Of a DNA stretch of 64,000 nucleotides, positions 38,240 through 48,688 are shown in pieces. A program made the position numbers and the translations under genes. Each line of letters begins with the position of its first letter. The first letter of the stretch is position 1. Origin of the DNA: JAIBJN01 sp963838795 (GTDB lineage: Bacteria; Actinomycetota; Thermoleophilia; Gaiellales; Gaiellaceae); contig CAWISL010000005.1 in the NCBI GenBank assembly GCA_963838795.1, positions 124,001 to 188,000 of the forward strand, written 5' to 3'. Under the pieces are notes generated by a model that made no database searches, was not told where the DNA came from, and worked only from the letters and a program-made list of their open reading frames with translations.

Positions 38240-38298
38240 ACCTGCTCAGACGATAGCGAGAGGCGGAGGTTAGGCTTGGAACCCGGCGGCCCGAAGAC

Positions 38299-39191
38299 CT
38301 ACATCCGGGTGACGCGGTCGAGCCTGAGCCTGGCCCGCTCGGCCTTCCGCTCGCGCTGGCGGCGCGGATCCGGCACGGGCACGGCAGCGAAGAGCGCCCT
38401 CGTGTACTCGTCCTTCGGGCTCGAGTAGACCTGCTCCGCGGGCCCGACCTCGACGAGCTTGCCCTGGTTCATGACGGCGATCTCATCGGCCATGGTGCGG
38501 ACGACGGCGAGATCGTGGGAGATGAACAGGTAGGTGAGCCCGAAGTCCCGCTGTAGGTCCTTGAGGAGATTGAGGATCTGCGCCTGAATCGACACGTCGA
38601 GCGCGGAGACCGGCTCGTCGCAGATGATGAGCTTCGGGTTGAGCGCGAGGGCGCGGGCGATGCCGATCCGCTGCCGTTGGCCGCCGGAGAACTCGTGCGG
38701 GTAGCGGTTCGTAAAGTTCGGGTTGAACCCGACCACCTCGAGCAGACGGCGAACCGTCTCGGTCCTGCCCTTGCGCGTTCCCATCCCGTGCACCTCGAGC
38801 GGCTCCGAGACGATGTTCCCGACGGTCATGCGCGGGTCGAGCGACGAGTAAGGATCCTGGAAGACGATCTGCATGTCCTGCCGCATCTGCCGCAGCTCTT
38901 CCTTCTTGAGCTGAGTCAGCTCCTTGCCCTGGAACCGGATGGAGCCGCCCGTCGGCTTCATGAGCTGCAGGACGCAGTAGCCGGTCGTCGACTTTCCGGA
39001 GCCGGACTCGCCGACGAGCCCGAGGGTCTTGCCTTCGGGGATCGAGAAGGAGACGCCGTCCACGGCCTTCACGTAGCCGACCGTCCTCTCCCACAGGATC
39101 CCCTTGCGCACGGGGAAGTGCTTCTGCAGGTCCGTGACCGTGAGGAGGACGCCGTCCTGGTTCGGGAGCGTCGTGGCCGCGGGTGCCTCGG

Positions 39192-39195
<4 letters not shown>
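38299..39195 (-). CDS. oppF: Peptide ABC transporter ATP-binding protein OppF/DppF
   Basis: 298 residues. Walker A GESGSGKS (62-69), Q-loop IVFQDPYSSLDPRM, signature FSGGQRQR, Walker B LIICDEP, and a C-terminal segment typical of OppF (QVYSSPKDEYTRALFAAVP). The ATG overlaps the oppD stop. Completes a five-gene oligopeptide importer; the last gene of that operon. Confidence 0.93.
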
Positions 39196-40203
<1,008 letters not shown>

Positions 40204-40217
40204 CAACGAGCCACCCG

Positions 40218-40389
40218 CTAGTGCCCCTCTAGGTGATGCTGCTGTGCTTCTGCGTTGCGAGCGCCACGCCAGAGTCCGCACTCGACCGAAGCCAAGGCTG
40301 AGGAAGCCTTGGTGAGGGCGAGGGTGGGCTCTGGCGCCGCCTGATCGCGGGGCAGAAGTGCGGCGTGCATTGCCTGGTGGGGCACCTAG
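40218..40389. repeat. Inverted-repeat-bounded intergenic element 2 between oppC and oppD
   Basis: 172 bp framed by CTAG at each end. Outer arms 40219-40253 and 40352-40388 pair almost throughout; most of the non-identical positions are transitions that stay paired as G-U in RNA of the + strand. Inside, GCCAGAGTCC pairs with GGGCTCTGGC and the apex CCAAGGCT/AGCCTTGG (40292-40312) is a perfect 8-bp hairpin. The right CTAG contains the oppC stop codon. No ORF. It separates two genes that are usually adjacent. Confidence 0.78.
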
Positions 40390-41351
40390 GTCTCCCTCGT
40401 GCGCGGGTCGAGGGCGTCGCGGAGCCCGTCGGCGATGAAGTTCGCGCAGAGCACGAGGGCCGCGATGAAGAGGCACGGGATCCAGAGGTCGAGGGGGTGC
40501 GTCCGGTACGCCTCACGGCCCTCGCTCGCGAGCGCGCCCCACGAGGCATCGGGCGGGTTGATGCCGAGCCCGATGAACGAGAGGAACGCCTCGCCGAGGA
40601 CGACGGTCGGCAGCTCGAGGAAGACGAAGATGATCAGCACGCCGAGCGTGTTCGGAAGCAGATGGCGGACGAGCACCCGGTGCCAGCGGGCGCCGACGGC
40701 ATGCGCCGCCCGGACGTAGTCGTTCTGCTTCAGCGTGATCACCTGCCCCCGCACGATGCGCGCCGCCGTGAACCAGCTCGCGATCGTCAGCGCGATCACC
40801 ATCGTCCAGAAGTTGACCGTCCCGATGATGGCGAGGGCGAGGATGGCGAAGGGCAGGTAGGGCAGCCCGTAGAGCGCGTCCAGAAAGCGCATCATCCCGT
40901 TGTCGAGTCGTCCGCCGACGAACCCGGAGATCGAGCCGTACGCGATGCCGATCACGAGGATGGCGAACGTGGCGGCGAAGCCGATGGCGATCGACACCTG
41001 GCCGCCCTTGGCGACCCGGGTCCAGAGATCGCGACCGAACTGATCGGTGCCGAACGGATGCTCGAGCGACGGAGGCAGGTACGTCTCCGCGAAGTTCACC
41101 TCGTTGGGGTCGATGTCGAAGATCGTCGTCCAGATCCCCGGGATGATCCAGAAGCCCGGGATCAGGAAGCAGTAGAGCAGGATCACCGTGAAGACGATCG
41201 CCGCGGCGACAGCGCCCTTGTTGCGCAGGTAGCGGCGGTACGCGTCGCGCCACAGGCTCGTCTGGCGAACGGGCTCGCCGGCCGACTCCGCGAGGGGCGG
41301 CGCTGGGACCGGCGCCTCGAGCGTCCGCGCTTCGGGGGGGATAACGGACAT
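40386..41351 (-). CDS. oppC: Peptide ABC transporter permease OppC/DppC
   Basis: 321 residues. N-terminal OppC_N region with a membrane helix near residue 50, HPFGTDQFGRDLWTRVAKGGQVS, then the BPD_transp_1 domain with about five helices and the EAA loop (QNDYVRAAHAVGARWHRVL). Ends FIADGLRDALDPRTRE, the usual OppC/DppC terminus. Forms the translocation channel with OppB. Confidence 0.94.
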   Translation of the reverse strand: MSVIPPEARTLEAPVPAPPLAESAGEPVRQTSLWRDAYRRYLRNKGAVAAAIVFTVILLYCFLIPGFWIIPGIWTTIFDIDPNEVNFAETYLPPSLEHPFGTDQFGRDLWTRVAKGGQVSIAIGFAATFAILVIGIAYGSISGFVGGRLDNGMMRFLDALYGLPYLPFAILALAIIGTVNFWTMVIALTIASWFTAARIVRGQVITLKQNDYVRAAHAVGARWHRVLVRHLLPNTLGVLIIFVFLELPTVVLGEAFLSFIGLGINPPDASWGALASEGREAYRTHPLDLWIPCLFIAALVLCANFIADGLRDALDPRTRET

Positions 41352-41358
41352 CAGCGCG

Positions 41359-42300
41359 TCACGTCCTGCTCGTCCGGGTCCGCGGGTCGAGGAACCCGTA
41401 CGCGATGTCCACGAAGAGATTCGCCAGGATGATCACGACCGACGTCAGGACCGTGATCCCCATCACTACCGAGTAGTCGCGGTTGGACACCGAGCTCACG
41501 AAGTAACGGCCGATGCCCGGGATCGAGAAGATCACCTCGATCACGAACGTCCCCGTGATGATGAGCCCGAAGAGCGGCGCGGTCGCCGTCACGACCGGGA
41601 TGAGCGAGTTTCGGAACACGTGGCGGGTGACGACGCTCTTCCAGCGCAGCCCCTTCGCGCGTGCCGTACGCACGTAGTCCTGCTGCATCGTCTCCAGCAT
41701 CGTCCCGCGCACGAGCCTGGCGAAGTAGGCCATCGGGAAGAGCCCGAGCGCGAGCGACGGCAGGATGACGCGCGAGTCGATGTCCCAGAAGCCGAGCGGC
41801 CACCCGTTGGTCGGGAAGACGTTGACCTTGAGCGCGAAGTAGTAGATGAGCAGGGTGGCGATGAAGAAGCTGGGTAAGGCAAAGCCGATGCTCGAGAAGA
41901 ACATCAAGAGGTAGTCGTAGAGCGTGTTCGGTCTCAGGGCGGCGATGATCCCAGCCGGGATGCCGAAGAGGATCGCCCAGATGAACGCGAGCACGCCGAG
42001 CTTCACCGACCGCGGGAAGTGCTCCTTGACGATGTCGGTCACGGAGCGGTCGCGCAGGACGAGCGACGGGCCCAGGTCGAGCGTGAACACGCCCTTCACA
42101 TAGAGCAGGTACTGCATGTACCAGGGCTTGTCGAGGTTGAACTTCCGCTCGAGATTGGCCTGGACCTGCGGGGGCACCGCCCGCTCCGTGCGGCGGAAGG
42201 GGTTCCCCTCGATCTGCCGCATCATCATGAAGATCATGAAGATGACGAGCAGGAGGACCGGAATCGTCCAGAAGATCCTCCTGATGATGAACGCTGCCAT
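41359..42300 (-). CDS. oppB: Peptide ABC transporter permease OppB/DppB
   Basis: 313 residues. First helix at residues 8-28, then the KFNLDKPWYMQYLLYVKGVFTLDLG region and five further helices; EAA loop QQDYVRTARAKGLRWKSV, and EVIFSIPGIGRYFVSSV near the end. Eight bases upstream of oppC. A strong hairpin separates it from oppA. Confidence 0.94.
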   Translation of the reverse strand: MAAFIIRRIFWTIPVLLLVIFMIFMMMRQIEGNPFRRTERAVPPQVQANLERKFNLDKPWYMQYLLYVKGVFTLDLGPSLVLRDRSVTDIVKEHFPRSVKLGVLAFIWAILFGIPAGIIAALRPNTLYDYLLMFFSSIGFALPSFFIATLLIYYFALKVNVFPTNGWPLGFWDIDSRVILPSLALGLFPMAYFARLVRGTMLETMQQDYVRTARAKGLRWKSVVTRHVFRNSLIPVVTATAPLFGLIITGTFVIEVIFSIPGIGRYFVSSVSNRDYSVVMGITVLTSVVIILANLFVDIAYGFLDPRTRTSRT

Positions 42301-42344
42301 CTAGGTTGGATTGTCTACCCGTTGGCGACCGTTTGCCAACAGGA

Positions 42345-42374
42345 GTGGGCGGGGCGCCGAAGCGCCCCGCCCAC
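42345..42374 (-). terminator. Strong GC hairpin with UUCG tetraloop between oppA and oppB
   Basis: Perfect 13-bp stem: GTGGGCGGGGCGC (42345-42357) against 42362-42374, with loop CGAA on the + strand, i.e. C(UUCG)G in the - strand transcript, an exceptionally stable tetraloop. It starts 20 bases after the oppA stop. No T-tract, so more likely an mRNA-stabilising or partial-termination element that raises receptor over permease expression. A second 6-bp hairpin (GTTGGC/GCCAAC, 42321-42340) lies between it and oppB. Confidence 0.7.
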
Positions 42375-42394
42375 CGACCTGAAGCCGACTGCTT

Positions 42395-44053
42395 CTAACC
42401 CCCCTGGACGACGACCTTCGTGAAGTCGATCTGATCCAGCGGGCTGATGAAGAACGTGTCCCGAACCGCGTCGTTCTCGAGGTTCGGATACGTGTACCAC
42501 ATGATCGGCGTGAGCGGCACTTCGCCGGCCTCGTCGAACATGAGTCCCTCCAGCTGGCGGTAGAGCTCGTAGCGAGCGTCGTCGTCGACCGTCTGCTTGG
42601 CCTCCTCGACGAGCGCGTCGTACTCCTCGTTGCACCAGTTGGTGTTGTTGTTGCCCGAGTCACAGGTGAAGAGCTCGAGCCCGTTGATCGCGTCCGGGAA
42701 GTCGTAGATCCACCCGAGGCGATAGGCGTCGACGGCCTTGTTCGGCGGAGGTCCGAGGAACTCAAGGTACTGAGCCCACTCCTGCGCCTTGATGGTCGTG
42801 TCGATGCCGAGCTCGTCCCACATGCTCTGCACGGCCACGGCGATCTCCGGGTGGCCGGGCGCGTCGTTGTGGAACAGGTTGACGTCCGTGTCCGGGTTCG
42901 GCTCCTCGGCCATGAGAGCGGTCGCCTGCTCCATGTCGCCCTCGGCGGGCAGCCAGGGCGAGTTCGGGTTGATGACGTCGAAGCCGTTGACGCCCTCCGG
43001 AGTCATGCCCGTGGCCTGCGAGCGGCCCGTCCGGTCGATCTGGTCGGTGATGATCTTCCGGTTGATGGCCAACGACATCGCCTTGCGCTGGGCCAGGCCG
43101 ATGTTCTCGACGTTGAACCCGTAGTAGTACGTCCCGAGGGCGGGATACAGCTCGAAGTACGGCTCGCCCTTGAGCCGGTCGATGTCCTCGGGCGGCAGTC
43201 CGGCGCCGTCGAGCGCGTCGACCTCGCCGGCCTCGAACGCCTGCACGCGGGTGACGCCGTCGACGATGATCGGCCCGTCGATCCGCTCCAGCGTGACGTT
43301 CGCGGCGTCGCGGTAGTCGGGGTTCTTGACCATGTTGATCGACGCCTCGTGGTCCCACGACTCGAGCATGAACGGACCGTTGGTGACGATGTTCTCCGGA
43401 TCCGTCCAGTTGTCGCCGAACTCCTCGACGGTCGCCTGGTGAACCGGCAGGAACGAGTGGTGCGAGACCTGCCCGAGGAACCACGGCTGCTCGGAGGTCA
43501 GCTCGACCTGGAGCGTGTAGTCGTCCACCGCCGTGACGCCGATCTCGTCGGCCAGCGCGTCGCAGTTCTTCGCGCAGCCGTTGTACTCGGCGGCGCCCGT
43601 GATCCCGTAGAGCTGATAGGCGTAGTCGGTCGCAAGCTCGGGGCTCAGCGTCCGCTTCCACGAGTACACGAAGTCCTGAGCGGTGACCGGATCGCCGTTC
43701 GTCCACGTCGCGTCCTCGTTGAGGTGGAACGTGACGACGTTCCCGTCGACCTCCCAGCTCTCGGCCAGCGCAGGCTCAGGCTCGTTCGTGTCCGGATTCA
43801 GTCTGACGAGCGGATCCATCAGGGCCAGGATGACGTTCGACGACGTCGTGTCCGTGGCCTTGCCGGGGTCGAGCGACGGCGGCTCGGCGCCCCAGGCGAT
43901 CGTGAGCGTCTGCTCCGCCGCCGCGGCGCCGGTGTCGGTCGCGCCCGTGTCCTCGCCGGCCCCATCGTCGTCGTCCCCGCCGCACCCGGCTGCGCCGAGC
44001 GTCAGGACCGCGACGAGGGCCATGACGAGCAAGAGCCATCTGTTTCTACGCAC
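42395..44053 (-). CDS. oppA: Peptide ABC transporter substrate-binding lipoprotein OppA/DppA
   Basis: 552 residues. Signal peptide with lipobox GAAGC and a CGGDDDDG-type acidic linker, then SBP_bac_5 domain: SWEVDGNVVTFHLNEDATWTNGDPVTAQDFVYSWKR region, VTNGPFMLESW and MALAINRK-type MSLAINRKIITDQ. Binds oligopeptides outside the membrane for OppBCDF. First gene of the opp operon; preceded by an 88-base gap after the kelch gene. Confidence 0.94.
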   Translation of the reverse strand: MRRNRWLLLVMALVAVLTLGAAGCGGDDDDGAGEDTGATDTGAAAAEQTLTIAWGAEPPSLDPGKATDTTSSNVILALMDPLVRLNPDTNEPEPALAESWEVDGNVVTFHLNEDATWTNGDPVTAQDFVYSWKRTLSPELATDYAYQLYGITGAAEYNGCAKNCDALADEIGVTAVDDYTLQVELTSEQPWFLGQVSHHSFLPVHQATVEEFGDNWTDPENIVTNGPFMLESWDHEASINMVKNPDYRDAANVTLERIDGPIIVDGVTRVQAFEAGEVDALDGAGLPPEDIDRLKGEPYFELYPALGTYYYGFNVENIGLAQRKAMSLAINRKIITDQIDRTGRSQATGMTPEGVNGFDVINPNSPWLPAEGDMEQATALMAEEPNPDTDVNLFHNDAPGHPEIAVAVQSMWDELGIDTTIKAQEWAQYLEFLGPPPNKAVDAYRLGWIYDFPDAINGLELFTCDSGNNNTNWCNEEYDALVEEAKQTVDDDARYELYRQLEGLMFDEAGEVPLTPIMWYTYPNLENDAVRDTFFISPLDQIDFTKVVVQGG

Positions 44054-44141
44054 TTGCTGCCCTCCTCTTGTTCATCAACGGCCGCACGTCGTTCTGGCCG
44101 AGCGGCCAACTTGCTGCTTAGACGCGCCTCGCCGCCCGAAG

Positions 44142-45080
44142 TTAGCGCGTTGCGAGGACGCGGCGCTCGACCACCTGGCTGTCGCGGAGCTGGGTCGTGC
44201 ACCCGCCGACGGTGAGGAGCGTCCCGTCGACGTAGAAGGTCTGCAAGCCGTGCCGCGTCACGAGCGAGCGCGGGCCCGTCGTCCACGCGCCGGTAGCGGC
44301 GTCGTAGATCTGGTACGTGCTCTCCCAGACGGCGTGGATCTCGTCCCCCGCCACGGCCGCGCCGAGCAGCTCCATCGGCTCGGGCATCGCAGGGCCCTTG
44401 CGCCACTCGCCGGTCTCGGGGCTCAGGATCCAGACGTCGCGGAGGATGTCGTCCCCACGCCTGCCCCCGATCATCCAGATCTCGTCGCGAAACGCCACGG
44501 AGTCGAACGCGTGGTTGGTGAAGGGCAGAGGTGGCCCCTCCGACCACGTGTCGGAGGCCGGGTCGTAGATGAAGACCTCGCGCCGCTCGAGCCCCTCGTG
44601 GTAGCCGCCGAGGACATAGATCTTCCCGTCGAGCGCGACCGCGGCGTGGTTGAAGCGCGGCTCGGGAAGCGGCGCCCGCTCGCTCCATTCGTCGCTCGCC
44701 GGGTCGTAGGCATGCAAGGCCGCCGAGTTGCCCTCGGCGGTCGTGCCTCCGACGACATAGAGGAGGCCGTCGACCGTCGCTGCGGCGCCCGCACGGACGG
44801 CCTCGGGCATCCGGCGCAGGGTCTCCCACGAGTCCGTGGCCGGGTCGTAGCGCGCGAGGAGATCGAGCGGTCGCCCGGTCTCCCCCACCATCCCTCCGGC
44901 TGCGTAGACCTGCCCGTCGATCTCGGCCGCGGCGACGTAGCTCCGGCGCTGCGACATCGACTCGCCGAACGTCCAGTCCGCCGCCTCGGCGTCCTCGGCC
45001 CCGGAGCCGAGCGTGCCGACGACCGCGGCCGCGACCACGAGGGTGAGCACCGCGAGGAGGACGGCGACGGCGCGCATCAC
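44142..45080 (-). CDS. Exported kelch-repeat beta-propeller protein
   Basis: 312 residues. N-terminal signal/anchor helix (residues 4-24), then six kelch motifs of about 47 residues, each with the gly-gly pair and W/Y pair (VYAAGG...YDPATDSWE, LYVVGG...YDPASDEWS, IYVLGG...YDPASDTWS, IWMIGG..., etc.). No catalytic residues are evident; probably an extracytoplasmic binding scaffold. Oddly placed between atpG and oppA, inside what is normally one ATP synthase operon. Confidence 0.85.
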   Translation of the reverse strand: MMRAVAVLLAVLTLVVAAAVVGTLGSGAEDAEAADWTFGESMSQRRSYVAAAEIDGQVYAAGGMVGETGRPLDLLARYDPATDSWETLRRMPEAVRAGAAATVDGLLYVVGGTTAEGNSAALHAYDPASDEWSERAPLPEPRFNHAAVALDGKIYVLGGYHEGLERREVFIYDPASDTWSEGPPLPFTNHAFDSVAFRDEIWMIGGRRGDDILRDVWILSPETGEWRKGPAMPEPMELLGAAVAGDEIHAVWESTYQIYDAATGAWTTGPRSLVTRHGLQTFYVDGTLLTVGGCTTQLRDSQVVERRVLATR

Positions 45081-45126
45081 CTTCTTGAGACGCTCACGCC
45101 CGGCCCTGCGTTAGCGCTTCCGCACC

Positions 45127-46017
45127 CTACTGGGTGAGCGCGTCCGCGCCCGCGACGACCTCGAGGATCTCCTGCGTGATCTCCGACTGGCGCGCCCGGT
45201 TCATGTCCAGCGTCAGCTTGTCGATCAGCTCGCCGGCGTTCTTCGACGCGTTCCGCATCGCGGTCATGCGGGCGCCGTGCTCCGACGCGGCCGACTCGAG
45301 AAGGGCGCGGTAGACGGTCGTCTCCAGGTAGGTCGGCAGCAGGCGCCCGAGGATCTCCTCCGGCTCGGGCTCGTAGATGAAGTCTCCCTCGAGCGCGATC
45401 TCGTAGGCGCTCTTCTCCTCCTCCTCGAGCAATGTGCGCGGGATCGGGAGGACGTCCTCGACCGAGACGGTCTGGGTCAGCGGCGAGACGTAGTGGTTGT
45501 AGACGACCACGACCCGGTCGACCTCGCGCTCGACGAAGAGGTCGGCGAGTCGCTTCGAGATCGCGACCGCGTCCGCGTAGACCGGTCGGTCGGTAAAGTC
45601 GACCCAGGCCTGCTCGATCGCGTAGCGGCGGAAGCGGAGCGTCGAGCGTCCCTTCTTGCCCACCACCACCCAGCGGACGTCCGCGCCCGCGGCCCGGATC
45701 TCCCGCTCGAGCTGGAGCGCGCGCCGGATGATCTGCGCGTTGAACGCTCCGGCGAGGCCGCGATCTCCGGTCAGCGGCAGGATGGCCACGGACTGGACCG
45801 TCTCCCGGGCCTCGAGGAGCGGGAAGCCGCGCGCGGGCGTCGCCCGCGCGGTCCCGATCATCAGCTCGCGCATGCGCTCGGCGTACGGGCGCAGCGCCGC
45901 GATGCGCGTCTCCGCCCGGCGCAGCTTGGCGGCCGCGACGAGCTCCATCGCCTTCGTGATCTTGCGCGTGTTGCGAACGGAGCGAAGTCGCCGCTTGATG
46001 TCCTGGACGGTGGCCAT
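45127..46017 (-). CDS. atpG: F1Fo ATP synthase subunit gamma
   Basis: 296 residues from ATG 46017. Starts MATVQDIKRRLRSVRNTRKITKAMELVAAAKLRRA-like (N-terminal coiled coil), with the family segments PLTGDRGLAGAFNAQI and the C-terminal helix EHGARMTAMRNASKNAGELIDKL. Central rotor shaft. There is no stop codon between atpA and this gene: atpA reads straight through into it in the same frame. No good ribosome binding site is seen immediately before the ATG. Confidence 0.93.
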   Translation of the reverse strand: MATVQDIKRRLRSVRNTRKITKAMELVAAAKLRRAETRIAALRPYAERMRELMIGTARATPARGFPLLEARETVQSVAILPLTGDRGLAGAFNAQIIRRALQLEREIRAAGADVRWVVVGKKGRSTLRFRRYAIEQAWVDFTDRPVYADAVAISKRLADLFVEREVDRVVVVYNHYVSPLTQTVSVEDVLPIPRTLLEEEEKSAYEIALEGDFIYEPEPEEILGRLLPTYLETTVYRALLESAASEHGARMTAMRNASKNAGELIDKLTLDMNRARQSEITQEILEVVAGADALTQ

Positions 46018-47550
46018 GGCGCGTTCAGCGAGGACCGCCTCTTCGTGGACGGCGAAGTTCTGCCTGAACTCCTCGATCTGCGCCCGCGCCGCCGCCTGCG
46101 CCTCATCCGGGAGATCGCCGCTCTCGCGGATCCCTGCGTAGACCGTTCCCTCGGTGCGCAGATACTCCCGCAGCTCCCCCTGGAAGCGCGGAACCTGGTC
46201 CGGCGGGATGTCGTCGAGGAGGCCCTGGACGCCCGCGAAGATGGCGATCACCTGCTCCTCCAGCGGCCACGGCTGGTACTGGGGCTGGTTGAGGGTCGTC
46301 ACCATGCGCTCGCCGCGAGCGAGCGTTCGCTGCGTCTGCGGGTCAAGCTCGGAGCCGAACTGCGCGAACGCCTCCAGCTCGCGGTACTGGGCGAGGTCGA
46401 GACGGAGCCGGCCGGCGACCTGCTTCATCGCCTTCGTCTGGGCGTTCCCGCCCACGCGGCTCACCGAGATGCCGACGTTGATTGCCGGGCGCACGCCCGA
46501 GTAGAAGAGGTCGGACTCGAGGAAGATCTGCCCGTCTGTGATCGAGATGACGTTGGTGGGGATGTAGGCGGAGACGTCGCCGGCCTGCGTCTCGATCACC
46601 GGCAGCGCCGTCAGCGAGCCGCCGCCCAGCTCGTCGGCGAGCTTGCAAGAGCGCTCGAGCAGGCGTGAGTGGAGGTAGAAGACGTCGCCGGGGAACGCCT
46701 CGCGTCCGGGCGGGCGACGGAGGAGGAGGGACATCTGCCGATAGGCGTCCGCGTGCTTGGAGAGGTCGTCGTACATGCAGACGGCGTGCCTGCCGTTGTA
46801 GAGGAAGTGCTCGCCCATGGCGGTGCCGGCATAGGGCGCCATCCACTTGATCGGGGCCGCCTCGGTGGCGGAGGCCGTGACGATGATCGTGTAGTCCATC
46901 GCCCCCGCCTCCTTCAGGCGCTCGTACACCTGCGCGACGGTCGAGGCCTTCTGCCCGATGGCGACGTAGATGCAGATCATGTCCTGCCCGCGCTGGTTCA
47001 GGATCGTGTCGATGAGGATCGCGGTCTTCCCCGTCGAGCGGTCGCCGATCACGAGCTCGCGCTGGCCTCGGCCGATCGGGATCATCGAGTCGATCGCCTT
47101 GATCCCCGTCTGCAGCGGCTCGCTCACGGGCTGGCGGTTGACCACTCCCGGCGCCTTGAACTCGAGCAGGCGGTTCTCGGAGGCTTGCAGCGGCCCCTGG
47201 CCGTCGAGCGGGACGCCGAGCGGGTTGACGATGCGGCCGATGAGCTCGTCGCCGACCGGCACGCTGATGACCTTGCCGGTCCGCTTCACGGTCTCGCCCT
47301 CGGCGACCTGTTCCCAGTTGCCGAAGAGGGCGACGCCGACGTTGTCCTCCTCCAGGTTGAGCGCGATGCCGGTGACGCCGTGCTCGAGCTCGAGCATCTC
47401 CAGCGCCATACAGCTCTCCAGCCCGTAGGCGCGGGCAATGCCGTCGCCGATCTGGAGAACCGTGCCGACCTCGGCCAGGTCGGTTTCGACGCCGTAGGCC
47501 TCGATGCGCTGCTTCAGGATCGAGGTGATCTCTTCGGGGCGTAGCTTCAC
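46018..47550 (-). CDS. atpA: F1Fo ATP synthase subunit alpha (in-frame with atpG, no stop)
   Basis: 511 residues up to the atpG start. Walker A GDRSTGKT (169-176), AYRQMSLLLRRPPGREAFPGDVFYLHSRLLER region, and the signature PAINVGISVSRVGG are intact. Sequence ends ...FAVHEEAVLAERA and continues directly into the gamma Met. A TGA lies in the +1 frame 13 bases before that Met (CGCTGA), so a one-base difference would restore a normal alpha C-terminus. Either a true fusion or an indel. Confidence 0.94.
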
Positions 47551-47557
47551 GTGATTC

Positions 47558-48091
47558 TCAGCTCCTTGCTGTGAGTTCCTGGCGTAGCTGGTCCAGCCGT
47601 CCGCGCACGCTCGCGTCGAGGCGCTGCGAGCCGGCCTGGATGACGATGCCCCCGATCAGGTCGGGGTCGATGCTTCTCGTTGCCTCCACTTTGCGGCCGG
47701 CCGCCTGCTCGATCTGACCCACGAGCTTGGCGGCCTCCTTGTCGGAAAGCTCGACGGCGGTCGTCAGCTCCAGCTCGAGCACACGCTCTTGCAGGGCGAT
47801 CAGGCGCTCGAGCTCGCCCTGGATCTCGTCGACCTCGGCGATCCGGCCCTTCTCGGCCAGCAGGAGGAGGAAGTTGCGGACGAGCGGCTCGGCGTCTCCG
47901 AGCGCCACGGCGAGCGCGTCGCGCTTAACGTACGGCTCAATCTGCGGGTTGCGGAGGAGCGACCGCAGCTCGTCGGAGGCGCCGACGGCGGCGACGAACT
48001 CGCCCAGCTCCTCCCGGACCTCCTCGACCTTCTCCTGGTCGCGGGCGGCCTCGAGGAGCGCCTCGGCGTACACGCGATCTGCCACGGCCAA
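47558..48091 (-). CDS. atpH: F1Fo ATP synthase subunit delta
   Basis: 177 residues. Helical N-terminal domain (VADRVYAEALLEAARDQ), LRNPQIEPYVKRDAL near residue 45-60, and C-terminal QAGSQRLDASVRGRLDQLRQEL typical of the OSCP/delta family. Stator subunit linking the b dimer to alpha. Seven bases before atpA. Confidence 0.94.
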   Translation of the reverse strand: MAVADRVYAEALLEAARDQEKVEEVREELGEFVAAVGASDELRSLLRNPQIEPYVKRDALAVALGDAEPLVRNFLLLLAEKGRIAEVDEIQGELERLIALQERVLELELTTAVELSDKEAAKLVGQIEQAAGRKVEATRSIDPDLIGGIVIQAGSQRLDASVRGRLDQLRQELTARS

Positions 48092-48103
48092 AGCTTCAGC
48101 CCC

Positions 48104-48682
48104 CTAGTTCTCGCTCGCGATCTGCTTCACGTCGACCTCGGCGATCGTCTCGTCGATCAGCCGCCTCTGGTCCTTCGCGTCGAGGACCTTGCCGGTGACC
48201 TTCTCGGCGGCGAGGAGCGTCAGCTCGACGACGTCGCGGCGGATCTGCTCCCGGAGCCTGGTGTTCTCCGCCTCGAGCTCCTCGCGGTTCTTCTCCAGCC
48301 GCTCCTTCAGATCGGCGTCGGCCTGCTCGCGCGCTTGCTCGAGCTGGCGCTGGGCCTGGCGGCGCGATTCGTCGAGGATTCGCTCGCGATCGGCCAGGGC
48401 CTCCTCGCGCTCGCGCTTCACGAGCTCGCGGAGATCGCGGGCCTCCTCGCGCGCCTTGTCCGCCTCGTCGAGGGCCTCACGGATCCGGTCTCGGCGCTGG
48501 TCGATTATGCCCTGGATGCGCCCGAAGGCGAAGCGCCTGAGCACCCAGAGGACGATCAGGAACGTGAGGATCGTCCAGACCATCAGGCCCGGGACGACAT
48601 CGATCAGCGAGCCCTCGTCCTCCTCCGCCGTCGTGGTCGTCTCCTGGGCGAAGAGGAATGCCTGGAGTAGGGAGTCCCTCAT
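48104..48682 (-). CDS. atpF: F1Fo ATP synthase subunit b
   Basis: 192 residues. Short polar N-terminus, one membrane helix (about 27-46: VVPGLMVWTILTFLIVLWVL), then a long charged coiled coil (RDRIREALDEADKAREEARDLRELVKRERE...) through residue ~165. Peripheral stalk. Lies between atpE and atpH as usual. Confidence 0.94.
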   Translation of the reverse strand: MRDSLLQAFLFAQETTTTAEEDEGSLIDVVPGLMVWTILTFLIVLWVLRRFAFGRIQGIIDQRRDRIREALDEADKAREEARDLRELVKREREEALADRERILDESRRQAQRQLEQAREQADADLKERLEKNREELEAENTRLREQIRRDVVELTLLAAEKVTGKVLDAKDQRRLIDETIAEVDVKQIASEN

Positions 48683-48688
48683 CGGCGA

